A program made the translations under genes and the position numbers. Shown in pieces: positions 17,576 through 26,479 of a stretch of 64,000 nt of DNA; position 1 is the stretch's first letter; every line of letters begins with the position of its first letter. The DNA is from a bacterium (lineage in GTDB: Bacteria > Desulfobacterota > Binatia > DP-6), in NCBI GenBank assembly GCA_026129405.1, contig JAHCID010000004.1:310001-374000 (forward strand), read 5' to 3'. Below the pieces are notes generated by a model. The model saw nothing but the letters and a program-made list of their open reading frames with translations, ran no database searches and was not told the origin of the DNA.

Positions 17576-18376
17576 ATGGTGTGGTGGAAGCGGAGCCCGT
17601 ACGGGCCGATGGCGGCCGGGGCCGCGGGGCTCGTCGGGGTGGGGGTGGTCGCCGGGGCGACCGGATTTCTCGAGCCGGCGTCGTTCCTGATCACGGTGAT
17701 CGGCCCGCTGGGCGTCCTGCTGGCGACCTATGGCCGCGAGCGGATCGGCACGGCGTGGCAGGACCTGCGCGACGCGCTCGCGCCGGCCGCCGACGTCGAC
17801 GTGCTCGTCCAGCGGCTGAAGGCGCTCGGGCGCCTGCATCGCGTCGAGGGCACGCCGGCGCTCGAGCAGGCGGTGGGCCGCGTCGACGACGCCGTCGTGC
17901 GCCACGCCTTCACGACCGCGCTCGAGCTCGAGAGCGAGCCGGTGCAGCGCGCGGCGCTGCGCGCCGCCATGCGCCGCGACCTCGCCGAGATCGAGCACGC
18001 GCGCCAGGTGCTGGCGACGCTCGGAAAGCTCTTCCCCGCCTTCGGCCTGATCGGCACCCTCATCGGTCTCGCGCTCCTGCTGCGCAACCTCGGCGGCACC
18101 AACGTCGCCGCCATCGGCCCCGGCCTCGCGATCGCGGTGATGACGACGCTCTACGGCGCCGTGCTCGCGAACGTCGTCGTGCTGCCGCTCGCCACCAAGC
18201 TCGGCACGCACGTCGCGCGCGAGGCGCTGCGCCGCGAGCTGATCGTCGAGGGCGTGCTGCTCGTCATGGCCGGCGAGTACCCGAGCCAGATCGAGCGCGT
18301 GCTGCGCGCCCACGCGAAGCTGCCGCCCGCGCCGCGTCCCGTGCCGCAGGAGGTCCGGACGAGCCGTGCGGCCTGA
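17576..18376 (+). CDS. MotA/ExbB-type proton-channel protein
   Basis: The 266-residue protein has two N-terminal hydrophobic segments (about 10-50), a cytoplasmic helical loop, and two later membrane helices (LFPAFGLIGTLIGLALLL and IGPGLAIAVMTTLYGAVLANVVV) containing the MotA-type TLIG and conserved polar residues. It should form the stator ring of a proton-driven machine. No flagellar or TonB genes are nearby. It overlaps the MotB-like gene by 11 bases, so they act as a unit. Confidence 0.82.
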   Translation: MVWWKRSPYGPMAAGAAGLVGVGVVAGATGFLEPASFLITVIGPLGVLLATYGRERIGTAWQDLRDALAPAADVDVLVQRLKALGRLHRVEGTPALEQAVGRVDDAVVRHAFTTALELESEPVQRAALRAAMRRDLAEIEHARQVLATLGKLFPAFGLIGTLIGLALLLRNLGGTNVAAIGPGLAIAVMTTLYGAVLANVVVLPLATKLGTHVAREALRRELIVEGVLLVMAGEYPSQIERVLRAHAKLPPAPRPVPQEVRTSRAA

Positions 18377-19216
18377 CCTCGCGGAGCCGCTGATCGCGCC
18401 GCCGGCCGTCGAGGCCGACGACACCGCGTGGCTGATCACGTTCAGCGACCTCGTGCTCCAGCTCTTCGGCTTCGTGCTCCTGTGGGCGGTGCTGAGCGTG
18501 GGGGCGAAGGCGAGCGCGCCGGCGCCGCCGGCGGTCGTCGCCGCGGCGTCGGCGCCGCGTCCCGCGCCGCTGCCGGAGGCGCGGCGCACGTGGGTAGCCG
18601 GCGCGGCGCCGTACGCACCGGCCGAGGCCCGGAGGCGCCGCCGCCGGTGAACGCGGGCGAGGCGCCGCCGCCGGCAGGCGCGGCGGCGGCCTCGTCGCGA
18701 CGGAGCCGCAGGGTCGCCGTCGCCGTGCCGGCGGCGGCCGCGCCGGCGGCGGACGCACCGGCGCCGGATGTGACGATCGCCGCGGCGGCCGATGCGCTCA
18801 CTGCGCTCGCGGGCGGCTCCGAGGCGATGGCCGTCACGCGCGGCGATGCCGACGTCGTCCTCACGCTCGGCGAGGCCGTGAGCTTCGCGCCCGGCGGCAC
18901 CGACCTGGCGCCCGGAGCCGAGCCGATCCTGGCCGGCCTGCGGCGGATCGCGGAGGCGATGGGCGACCTCCGCATCGAGGTCGTCGGCCACACCGACGAC
19001 CGTCCCATCCGCTCGCCACGCTATCCGTCGAACCTCGAGCTGTCGCTCGCGCGCGCCGCGCGCGTGGCGCACGAGCTGGCGGCCGGCGACGCCGCGCTCG
19101 GCGCGCGCATCGTCGCGAGCGGGCGGGGACCGTACTGGCCCGTCGCCTCGAACGACGACGCGAGCGGACGGGCCCGCAACCGCCGCGTCGAGATCCGCCT
19201 GCGCCCGGCGTCCTGA
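18366..19216 (+). pseudogene. MotB/OmpA-like partner, frame broken
   Basis: The N-terminal part (GTG start at 18366) encodes a MotB-type plug and single membrane helix: DDTAWLITFSDLVLQLFGF and LLWAVLSVG, including the proton-binding Asp in FSD. It ends early after an Arg-rich run at 18650, while the OmpA-type peptidoglycan-binding domain (LRIEVVGHTDDRP, NLELSLARAARVA, GRARNRRVEIRL) continues in another frame to 19216. One base lost or gained in the proline/alanine linker (about 18600-18645) would rejoin them. If real, the machine is inactive; if a sequencing error, this is an intact motB-like gene of about 283 residues. Confidence 0.65.
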
Positions 19217-19384
19217 GCCGCGGAGCCGTTCGCGACCGCGGCCGTCGTGCTCGCCGCCGGCAACGCGGCGACGGGCAGCGACCCGAACGTGTCGGGCAGC
19301 CGCGGGCGACGGCCGCGGGTGCCGGCGGATTCGCCGTCCGGCGGCGGCTTGAACGGCCCGCCCAAACCGTATTCTCTCGCGCCG

Positions 19385-19792
19385 ATGAACGCCCTCGAAG
19401 AAGGCACCACGCTGAGGCTCGACTGGGAGAAGCTCCGCAAGATCGCCGACCGCGACCTCCACGTGGTGCCCGTCGTCCTGCAGGACGCCGATCGGGGCGA
19501 TGTCCTCTTCATCGGCTACGCCAACGAGCTGGCGCTGCGCGAGACGTTCGAGACCAGGCGCGCCGTCCTGTGGTCCACCTCGCGCAACGAGCTCTGGCGC
19601 AAGGGCGAGACCTCGGGCGACGTGCTCGAGCTGGTCGAGGTGCGGGTGAACTGCGAGCAGAACTCGCTACTCTATCGCGTGCGCCCGGTGCGGGGCGGCG
19701 TCTGCCACACCAACGATCCCGAGACCGGCGCGGCGCGCGGCGGATGCTACTACCGTCGCGTGCTGTCCGACGCCGATCTGGAATTCGTCTGA
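19385..19792 (+). CDS. HisI-family protein with altered metal site
   Basis: The 135-residue product matches phosphoribosyl-AMP cyclohydrolase: LFIGYANELALRETF, WSTSRNELWRKGETSGD, and the cysteines Cys90, Cys107 (CHT) and Cys121 that bind zinc. However, the magnesium motif DCDxD is replaced by NCEQN (Asn89, Glu91, Asn93). Thus the usual acidic metal site is lost, and it may be a divergent HisI or a related hydrolase with another substrate. No other histidine-pathway genes are nearby. It is a single-gene unit followed by a hairpin. Confidence 0.72.
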   Translation: MNALEEGTTLRLDWEKLRKIADRDLHVVPVVLQDADRGDVLFIGYANELALRETFETRRAVLWSTSRNELWRKGETSGDVLELVEVRVNCEQNSLLYRVRPVRGGVCHTNDPETGAARGGCYYRRVLSDADLEFV

Positions 19793-19850
19793 GTCGCGTC
19801 GCGCCGGGCGCCGCCCGCGACGCCCGGCGTCGACGTTCGGATCGCAGCAG

Positions 19851-19885
19851 GCGCCAAGGCGAAATCGAATGATTCGCCTCGGCGC
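19851..19885. repeat. long imperfect hairpin downstream of the HisI-like gene
   Basis: An inverted repeat with about 15 paired bases (GCGCCAAGGCGAAATC pairing with GATTCGCCTCGGCGC, one mismatch and one bulge) and a 4-base loop, 58 bases past the hisI-like stop. It lies in a distinctly less GC-rich stretch. No T-run follows, so it could be a Rho-type hairpin, an mRNA stabiliser or an operator before the PucR gene. Confidence 0.55.
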
Positions 19886-20039
19886 TACGCGTGCGCCGCT
19901 CCATCTGCCGTCTCGGCACCCGTATCGTGCGCTGTGAGCACCCGAGCGGTTGACGGCTGCGGGCGATGTCCATAACCCAATCATCGCACCGCTTCGCTTC
20001 GGGTCCTTCTCCGCCGGCACCCCACGCAGACGTGCGGCG

Positions 20040-21470
20040 ATGCGGATGCTCGCGACGATCGAGGGTACCGACGAGATGCGGCGGCGAAGCGACCATGCGG
20101 AACCGGGCGAGAGCCTTCCGCGTCCGACGCGGCCGTACGCTGCCCGCTGCAAGCCCGTACCGCTCTCCCCGACGCTCCTCCTCCTGCTCCAGAAGGTCTC
20201 CCGGACGCGGGAGCAGCAGGTACGCAAGATCGTCGCGCGTTGTCGCCGTCTCTACCCGCACTACCGGGCGCTCTCGGGCGCCGCGCTCGAGGGCCTGCGG
20301 GAGAACGTTCGCTACGCCGTCGCCGGCTTCTACGGCCGCGTGTTCGTCGACGGCCGGCCCGCGACGGCGGCGGAGCTGGAGCCGACGCTCCGCATGGCGC
20401 GGCTGCGGGTGGCGCAGGGCGTCCCGCTCGACGCCATGATCGGATGCTACCAGGTAGGCTTGACCGCGCTCTGGGACGACCTCATCGAAAGCGCCCGGTC
20501 GGAGCCGACCGTGTGGCTCGATCTCCTGCGGCGGGTCTCGATCAGCCTCGCGAGCCAGACGCGTCTCATCACGGCGGTGACGGAGGCGTACGTCGCCGAG
20601 CGCGAGCGCCTGCTGCACTCGCGCGGGCAGGCGCTCGACGAGTTCATGCGGCTCCTCCCGGCGGAGGACGCGCCGCTGGGGGTGGTAGAGGCACGGGCAC
20701 GTCTCCTCGAGCTGCGGCTCGAGTCGCCCCGGGTGGCGGCGTTCTTTGCGCCCGCCCGATCGGCCGCGGTCGACGGAGTCGGCATCACGACCGAGACGCT
20801 GCGGAGCCTGCTCGCCCGCGATCGGTCGGCCGACGATCTCGTCGTGGGACGGATCCAGGAGGGCATCCTGGCGCTCCTCCCGCTGCGAGCGGACCATACG
20901 CCGCCGCTCGACGACGTCGCCGGATTCCTGCGCAAGCACGGATGGCGCGCGGGGATCGGCGGCCCGGCGACCGGCGCCGAAGGTCTGCGCCGATCGGCGC
21001 GCGAGGCGCAGCGCGCGCTCGAGCTGGGCTCCCTCCTGGGAACGGAGAACCCGGTCTGCCGCTACGCCGACCTCCTGCTCCTCGACCTCGTCGACATCGG
21101 CTCCCCGCGTGCGACGGCGTTCATGCAGCGCGTGCTCGGCCGGCTCGCCACCGCGGAAGCGGGCGACACGCATCGCACGACGCTGCGCGCCGTATGCCGG
21201 CACGGCTTCCACTTGAAGCTGGCGGCGGCCGCGCTGGGGATCCATCCCAACACCATGTCGTATCGCCTGGGGCAGATACGCCAGCGCTTCGGGCTCGATC
21301 TCGAAGACCCGGAGACGCGCGTGCGGCTCCACGTGGCCCTGCAGATCCTCGAGGCCACGCCTGCGCACGACGACGCGCGCGCCCGCACGCGCCGGCGGCG
21401 GATACGTCCACGGAGCGTTGTGAGCCGCCCACAGATCCGGCGCCGCGCTTTGCCCAGAGAATCGCATTGA
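20040..21470 (+). CDS. PucR/CdaR-type helix-turn-helix regulator
   Basis: The 476-residue protein has an N-terminal helical region (about 40-200), a central GGDEF-like sensor-type middle part, and a C-terminal helix-turn-helix (HLKLAAAALGIHPNTMSYRL near 390-415), which is the pattern of the PucR family that senses small metabolites. Several in-frame starts exist (TTG at 19950, ATG at 20040 and 20046, ATG at 20076); none has a strong ribosome site. A secreted lipase gene follows after 66 bases and could be a target. Confidence 0.75.
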   Translation: MRMLATIEGTDEMRRRSDHAEPGESLPRPTRPYAARCKPVPLSPTLLLLLQKVSRTREQQVRKIVARCRRLYPHYRALSGAALEGLRENVRYAVAGFYGRVFVDGRPATAAELEPTLRMARLRVAQGVPLDAMIGCYQVGLTALWDDLIESARSEPTVWLDLLRRVSISLASQTRLITAVTEAYVAERERLLHSRGQALDEFMRLLPAEDAPLGVVEARARLLELRLESPRVAAFFAPARSAAVDGVGITTETLRSLLARDRSADDLVVGRIQEGILALLPLRADHTPPLDDVAGFLRKHGWRAGIGGPATGAEGLRRSAREAQRALELGSLLGTENPVCRYADLLLLDLVDIGSPRATAFMQRVLGRLATAEAGDTHRTTLRAVCRHGFHLKLAAAALGIHPNTMSYRLGQIRQRFGLDLEDPETRVRLHVALQILEATPAHDDARARTRRRRIRPRSVVSRPQIRRRALPRESH

Positions 21471-21536
21471 GCGGCGTCGGAGGGCGTCAGTAGAGTCCCC
21501 GCGCACCTCGACACACAGCGGAAGGGGGACCCTACG

Positions 21537-23732
21537 ATGAAGAGCGTCACGAAACCCAGAACGCCCGCGCTCGTGCTGGCCACGGCGCTGCTCGCCGCCG
21601 CCGGCACGACGGCGTGGGCGAGCGAGCCACGCCTGCCGATCGTATTCGTGCACGGTGCGGCGGGCTCGGCGGCCCAGTATCAGACCCAGGCGAAGCGCTT
21701 CGCCAGCAACGGCTATCCCAACCTCGTCACGGGCATCGACCGAACCTCGTCGGTGTCGGCGACCCTGAACCCCATGCTCGACGCCTTCTTCGACGGCGTC
21801 ATGGCCGAGACCGGCGACACGCAGATCTACGTGGTCGCGCACTCGCTCGGCACGAGCCTGATGAACAACTATCTGAACAGCGCTCCCGCACGTGCGGCGC
21901 GGGTCGCGAAGTACGTCGCGATCGACGGTTCGGCGCCCAACTGCGGCGCGATCGCCACCACGTGCATCAACATCACGGCCGCGTCGATGAACCAGGGACA
22001 CACCGAGTCGGTGACGTCGCCGGAGTCGTTCGCGACGCAGTACGCGTTCTTCACCGGCGAGGCCCCCGCGACCGCCGAGATCCTACCCGAGCCCGATCCG
22101 CGCATCTCCGGCCGGCTGATTCTCTTCCCGGACAACGTCGGCGTGAACGGCGCCACCGTCGACCTGTGGGAGATCAGCGGAACCACCGGACATCGGATCG
22201 GCGCGACGCCGGCGGCCACCTTCTCGCTCGGCGCCGATGGCGCGTTCGGCCCCGTCGCCGTCGACGGCCGCAAGCACTACGAGTTCTCGGCCACCAGCCC
22301 CGCGTCGGCGCTGAACTCGCACTACTACCTGCAGCCGTTCATTCGCAGCGATCACCTGATCCGCTTGCTCTCGTCACCGCCCGGCTCGACCATCCTCACG
22401 AACACGGCCGTCGGGCCGGACCATGCCGCGGCGGTGCTGCTCCGCTATCGCGAGTGGTGGGCCAACCAGGGCGCGAGCAACGACACGATGTACGTCACGA
22501 CCACGAGCCCGACCTGGGACGACGATCCGGTGACGCCGACGCCGCCGTCACTGAACGTCCTGCAAGATCCGGCGAGCGCCCCGCGGACGAGCAACAAGAT
22601 CGGCGCCCACATCCACGACGCGGGCTCGGACAAGGTGTCGACCCTTGCACCCATCCCGTTCTTCGTGGCGCAGGTCTTCCAGACCGGCGTGGACATCTGG
22701 ATGCCCGCCACCGAGCCGCCGGACGGGACCATCTCGTTCCACGGTCAGCCGCGCGGCGACACCACCCGCCCGCAGGTGATCAACGTGCCCAACTGGGCCT
22801 CCGACGTGCACCGCATCGTCGTCCAGTTCAACGATCACACGCAGGACACGCCGCCTGCGGCGACGGCGACGCCCGACACCAAGGACCAGCTCAAGTGCCA
22901 GACCGAGGCCTCGAAGAACCTCGGCAAGTTCGTGACGGCGAAGACCAAGTGCGTGACGAAGTGTCTCGTCGCGGCGCGCAAGTCGGGCGGCTCGTTCGCC
23001 GACTGCCTCCCGCCGTACGGCGGGGCTACGGCGGCGTGCATCCTGGATCCGGCGAAGGGCGCCGAGGCCAAGGCGCGCGGCAAGATCGCCAAGGCGTGCG
23101 CGAAGGACTGCCCCGGCTGCTACGCGGCCGACGGGAACTGCCCCGACGGCGCGAGCCTCCTGGCCGACGCCGCCGCCGAGATCGACACCGTCGGTCCCCT
23201 CGTCTTCTGTGTCGAGGCTGGCGGCGGCCGGCCGTCCAAGCAGGAGGCCAAGTGCGAGGACGGCGTGTCGAAGCAGCTCGTCAAGTTCGTCGGGGCGAAG
23301 AACAAGTGCTTCGCGAAGTGCGTCACGAACGCCTTCCAGGGGAAGATCGACGTGGCGGGCTGCGAGCAGGGGAACGTGACCGACTCGGCCACCAGGGCCT
23401 GCATCGCGAAGGTGGAGAGCAAGGCGACGGCGGCGATCGACAAGAGCTGCGCCGCCCCCAAGGGCGCAGTGCCCGCCTGCCACGTCTTCGCCAGCGGTGC
23501 GCGGTGGGTCGCGGCGGCGGAGTCGGGTGTCGACCGGCAGACCCCGGACCTCTTCTGCGGCGGCGCGGCGACGACGAGCTCGACGACCACCACCACGACC
23601 ACGTCGACCACCACGACGTCGTCCTCGACCACCAGCACCACGCAAACGACGACGACGACGAGCACCACGACGACGACCGAGCCCGGCTCGCCGAGCGGCG
23701 CCTTCCTCGCGCCGTCCGATCCGCTCGGCTGA
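21537..23732 (+). CDS. secreted lipase with two cysteine-rich repeats and Thr tail
   Basis: The 731-residue product has a signal peptide (about 1-27), then an alpha/beta hydrolase opening LPIVFVHGAAGSAAQY and nucleophile Ser103 in VVAHSLGTS. The catalytic part with an added beta domain runs to about 450. Two related cysteine-rich modules follow (about 450-570 and 570-675), each with the pattern KC...SK.L.KFV.AK.KC..KC. The tail is a Thr/Ser-only stretch (about 683-720) ending GAFLAPSDPLG. It should be an exported esterase/lipase anchored or spaced by the C-terminal modules. It has a good GGAAGGGGGA ribosome site. Confidence 0.8.
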   Translation: MKSVTKPRTPALVLATALLAAAGTTAWASEPRLPIVFVHGAAGSAAQYQTQAKRFASNGYPNLVTGIDRTSSVSATLNPMLDAFFDGVMAETGDTQIYVVAHSLGTSLMNNYLNSAPARAARVAKYVAIDGSAPNCGAIATTCINITAASMNQGHTESVTSPESFATQYAFFTGEAPATAEILPEPDPRISGRLILFPDNVGVNGATVDLWEISGTTGHRIGATPAATFSLGADGAFGPVAVDGRKHYEFSATSPASALNSHYYLQPFIRSDHLIRLLSSPPGSTILTNTAVGPDHAAAVLLRYREWWANQGASNDTMYVTTTSPTWDDDPVTPTPPSLNVLQDPASAPRTSNKIGAHIHDAGSDKVSTLAPIPFFVAQVFQTGVDIWMPATEPPDGTISFHGQPRGDTTRPQVINVPNWASDVHRIVVQFNDHTQDTPPAATATPDTKDQLKCQTEASKNLGKFVTAKTKCVTKCLVAARKSGGSFADCLPPYGGATAACILDPAKGAEAKARGKIAKACAKDCPGCYAADGNCPDGASLLADAAAEIDTVGPLVFCVEAGGGRPSKQEAKCEDGVSKQLVKFVGAKNKCFAKCVTNAFQGKIDVAGCEQGNVTDSATRACIAKVESKATAAIDKSCAAPKGAVPACHVFASGARWVAAAESGVDRQTPDLFCGGAATTSSTTTTTTTSTTTTSSSTTSTTQTTTTTSTTTTTEPGSPSGAFLAPSDPLG
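22890..23520 (+). repeat. two cysteine-rich modules within the lipase gene
   Basis: The encoded protein repeats one domain twice: first copy beginning KCQTEASKNLGKFV (from about 22893), second beginning KCEDGVSKQLVKFV (from about 23250). Each has conserved KxKCxxKC spacing and further cysteines later, suggesting disulfide-stabilised small helical units. The two copies differ in much of their length, so the duplication is old. Confidence 0.7.
23575..23690 (+). repeat. threonine-only low-complexity linker
   Basis: About 38 codons of almost only ACC/ACG with a few TCG/AGC code for a Thr/Ser tract at the lipase C terminus. The same kind of tract occurs in the surface-protein gene at 44.7 kb. Such linkers are probably extended and possibly glycosylated. 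Confidence 0.8.
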
Positions 23733-23759
23733 GCACGAGCGCCGCGCTGCGCGCGGCCG

Positions 23760-23790
23760 GCGCCCCGGGGGACGGGTTCCCCCGGGGCGC
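23760..23790. terminator. strong hairpin after the lipase gene
   Basis: A perfect 13-base-pair inverted repeat (arms GCGCCCCGGGGGA-type, loop CGGGT at 23773-23777) lies 28 bases past the lipase stop. No T-tract follows, but the stem is very stable, so it probably ends or protects the transcript. Confidence 0.65.
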
Positions 23791-23809
23791 ATACGCATGA
23801 ATGCGTATG
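23790..23809. promoter_or_regulatory. palindrome CATACGCA-TGAA-TGCGTATG
   Basis: An 8-base perfect inverted repeat with a 4-base spacer lies directly after the terminator hairpin and 36 bases before the next gene start. Its lower GC content and symmetry are suggestive of a regulator binding site. No matching site was seen elsewhere in the window. Confidence 0.4.
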
Positions 23810-23845
23810 TGGGGCGCGGCGCCGCCTCCCGTAGGTTGGACCGGC

Positions 23846-26290
23846 ATGCGTCCTGCCATTCGTCTCGTCCTGCTCCTGCTCCTCGTCGCCGCCGGCACCG
23901 CGCGCGCGGTCACCATCGAGGAGACCGTCGACATCAGGCGCCGCTTCGGCGAGCAGACGTGCCCCACCTGCATCGGCCAGACCTGGACGTACGTCTTCCC
24001 GGGCGAACGCTTCATGTACAACGTCCAGTCCAAGTACGAATGCTTCTCGTGCGACGGCTACGCGACCACCCTCGAGGTGGAGTTCCCCGACTCGGTGGTG
24101 CCGCGCCTCGAGGTGTATCCGGCCGAGATCGTGACCGTGGCCGGCAACCTGATCTCGATCCACCTCACGCGCAAGGCGGGGTTCGGCTTGAACCTGCCGT
24201 TCGACGTGAAGGCGGAGGGCGACCTCGCTCCGGACGCCACGTCCATCCGCCTCGACACGACGATCACGGTCGTGCCGCCGTCGGGGCTGCCGCTGGTGAA
24301 CCACGTGCAGGACTCGCTCCCGCTGCGCCGCCGGGCCGCCTTCACCGCGACGGCAGCGGCGGCGCCCTCGGAGGTCCGCGTCTCCGACCCGAACGCGGTG
24401 ATCACGGTCACCGCGACGTTCCAGAACGTCGGCGAGAACGGTCTCATGCACGTCGCGCCGAGCGGCGATCCGACGCCGTCGGCCGCGGGCGTCGTCGAGA
24501 AGATCGCCGGGCCGACGCCGGCGTCGGTGGACCTCGCGCCGGGCGCCACCGGCAGCGTCGCCTACACGTACCGCCCGAAGAAGGCGGGCAAGGTGACGTT
24601 CGGGTTCGAGGGCTTCCTCGCCCAGGGGGTGAGCGGCGTCGTCGGCGCGCCGGCGGCGACGACCGGCGAGGTCACGGTCAAGGAAGACGTGGAGGTCGAC
24701 GTCACCGCGTCCCCGTCGTCCCTGACCACCGACAGCAGCCCGACCTCGACGGGCACGGTCACCGTCAAAGTCACGGACAAGAACGGCGAGCCCGTGTCCG
24801 GCCAGAGCGTCGCGCTGGGCTTCCCGCAGTACTTCGGCATCGTCGACCTGAACCCACGTCTCCTCGTCTGCGACGCGGAGGGCGCGCTCGTCTTCCCGCC
24901 GGGCGCCGACCCGACGCTCAACGACGCGGCCTACGCCACCACGTCGGACAGCGGCGAGGCGTCGTTCCGGCTGGTCCTGGGCACGCAGCGGCGGACCGCG
25001 CAGCTGTTCGTGTTGGGCGCCGCGCTCGACGCGGAGAAGCTGAAGCTCGGCGACGACGGCCTGCTGGTCGACCTCGCGCCGAACGGCACGACGGCCAATC
25101 CGGTGTTGCACGTCGATCTGGACCAGCTCCAACGGGCCGATCTGCCCGCCGCCGAGCGGGCGGCGAACGACGCGAGCATCGTGCCGCGCGGCGCGCCCCG
25201 CGAGGTGCTGGGCGCGCTCGTGCGCTGGCTCGAGACCAAGCGTGAGGCCGGGGGCACCATGGTGAGCAGGTTCGACTGGGTCCCGATCGCCTCGGGTGAC
25301 GACCGGCACGTCGGCGTGCTGCTCTACCCGCAGGCCGATCTCGCCGCCGTCCTCGCGCATTTCGACGGCGGCCCGGTCGTGCCGAGCGCGTACGTCCTCC
25401 AGATCGAGCAGGCAGGCCTGGGTTTCTTCGGCCACGAGGTGAAGTGGGAGCGCCCGTGGATGTCGCTCGACACGTGGGAGAACGTGCCCCTCGACTCGAA
25501 CGGCCTCGTGATCCCCGGCAGCACCGACATTCCGCGCCTGCGCGCGAAGCCGGCCGGCGACCTCGTGACGACGAGCCCGTACGCCTTCCTCGGCTACCCG
25601 TATCCCGCCGCCGGCAGCGCGGCCGACGGCGGCTACGGCGACGCCGCCTGCGTGCCGAAGCTCGACGGCGTGAGCGTCAGCGTCCACTCGCCGGTGACGC
25701 TCCTCGTGAAGGACGTGCAGGGTCGCGCGGTCGGCCTCGGCGGCGACGGCGCATGGACGAACGCCCTGCCCGGCGCCGTCTACACGGGCGGCGAGCCGAC
25801 CCGCATCCTGCTGCCGCCGGGCAGCTACACCGCCGACATCGTCGGCACCGGCAAGGGCCCGGCGACGATCGTGCTTGCGGCGCCCGGCGTCACGCCGAGG
25901 TCGATGACGTTCCAGGCGAAGCCGGGGAAGACCGGCACGCTGGCGTTCGACGCCGCGCTCGGGAGCGCGGCAGGCAGGTTCGGCAAGAAGAAGCTCCGGG
26001 TCACCGACGGCATCCCGATCACCGTCACGGGCGTGAAGAAGCGGCTCGCGGTGCGCGCCGGCGATCCGCTCACGCTGACGGTGACGAACCTCTTCGGTCG
26101 CGCCGTCGCCGGCGCGCGCGTCCACGCCGCCGGCAAGGAGTTCGCCGCCGAGGCGCGCACCGGCGCCGACGGCACGGCGACGATCGTGCTCGCCGTCACC
26201 AAGAAGACGAAGAAGCTCGTCCTCACCATCGACGGCGCGGACGTCGAGGCGACGACGCTGAAGGTGCGGGTGAAGCTCCGCAAGCGCTGA
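23846..26290 (+). CDS. secreted protein with Ig-like (Big_1-type) domain
   Basis: The 814-residue product starts with a signal peptide (RLVLLLLLVAAGTARA). It then has a CPTC/CFSC cysteine pair near the N terminus, a beta-rich region, a segment VDVTASPSSLTTDSSPTSTGTVTVKVTDKNGEPVSGQSV (outlined; about 280-330) that matches a bacterial Ig-like domain, and a C-terminal carboxypeptidase-regulatory-like domain (RAVAGARVHAAGKEF). It ends in a basic tail (KVRVKLRKR). It is a large exported, probably cell-surface, protein of unknown function. The start is chosen at the ATG giving the best signal peptide; an ATG 45 bases upstream is possible. Confidence 0.75.
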   Translation: MRPAIRLVLLLLLVAAGTARAVTIEETVDIRRRFGEQTCPTCIGQTWTYVFPGERFMYNVQSKYECFSCDGYATTLEVEFPDSVVPRLEVYPAEIVTVAGNLISIHLTRKAGFGLNLPFDVKAEGDLAPDATSIRLDTTITVVPPSGLPLVNHVQDSLPLRRRAAFTATAAAAPSEVRVSDPNAVITVTATFQNVGENGLMHVAPSGDPTPSAAGVVEKIAGPTPASVDLAPGATGSVAYTYRPKKAGKVTFGFEGFLAQGVSGVVGAPAATTGEVTVKEDVEVDVTASPSSLTTDSSPTSTGTVTVKVTDKNGEPVSGQSVALGFPQYFGIVDLNPRLLVCDAEGALVFPPGADPTLNDAAYATTSDSGEASFRLVLGTQRRTAQLFVLGAALDAEKLKLGDDGLLVDLAPNGTTANPVLHVDLDQLQRADLPAAERAANDASIVPRGAPREVLGALVRWLETKREAGGTMVSRFDWVPIASGDDRHVGVLLYPQADLAAVLAHFDGGPVVPSAYVLQIEQAGLGFFGHEVKWERPWMSLDTWENVPLDSNGLVIPGSTDIPRLRAKPAGDLVTTSPYAFLGYPYPAAGSAADGGYGDAACVPKLDGVSVSVHSPVTLLVKDVQGRAVGLGGDGAWTNALPGAVYTGGEPTRILLPPGSYTADIVGTGKGPATIVLAAPGVTPRSMTFQAKPGKTGTLAFDAALGSAAGRFGKKKLRVTDGIPITVTGVKKRLAVRAGDPLTLTVTNLFGRAVAGARVHAAGKEFAAEARTGADGTATIVLAVTKKTKKLVLTIDGADVEATTLKVRVKLRKR

Positions 26291-26479
26291 CCCCGCGGTC
26301 GCCGGGGAGGGCAAGGCCCCGCAACGGGGTGGCTTGTAGTGGCTTTCGTGCAGGTGATAGGGCTGCCAGGTCGTCTTGTGTGTGCGCAAATCGACTTGCA
26401 AGCAGCTTCTGCGTAATCGGTCTCCGCTCAGACACTGTATCGACAATCGATTGGCCCCAGAGGGCCCGGAGGCAGAGAC
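26291..26479 (+). promoter_or_regulatory. low-GC leader of the RRM gene
   Basis: This 189-base region is visibly richer in A and T than its surroundings (GTGATAGGG, CGCAAATCGAC, GTAATCGG, TATCGACAATCGATTGG) and precedes a gene for an RNA-binding protein. Such leaders often carry promoters or cold-responsive structures. Short GC hairpins near 26293-26330 may end the upstream gene. No promoter could be assigned with confidence. Confidence 0.4.

Noticed and set aside
18366-18650. Programmed frameshifting to join the MotB-like parts
   Set aside because: No slippery heptamer or pausing structure typical of programmed shifts is evident; an indel is simpler.
17576-19216. Zorya-type defence system (ZorA/ZorB resemble MotA/MotB)
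   Set aside because: The MotA-like protein lacks the long cytoplasmic tail of ZorA, and no helicase or nuclease gene (ZorC, ZorD, ZorE) is nearby; the next gene is HisI-like.
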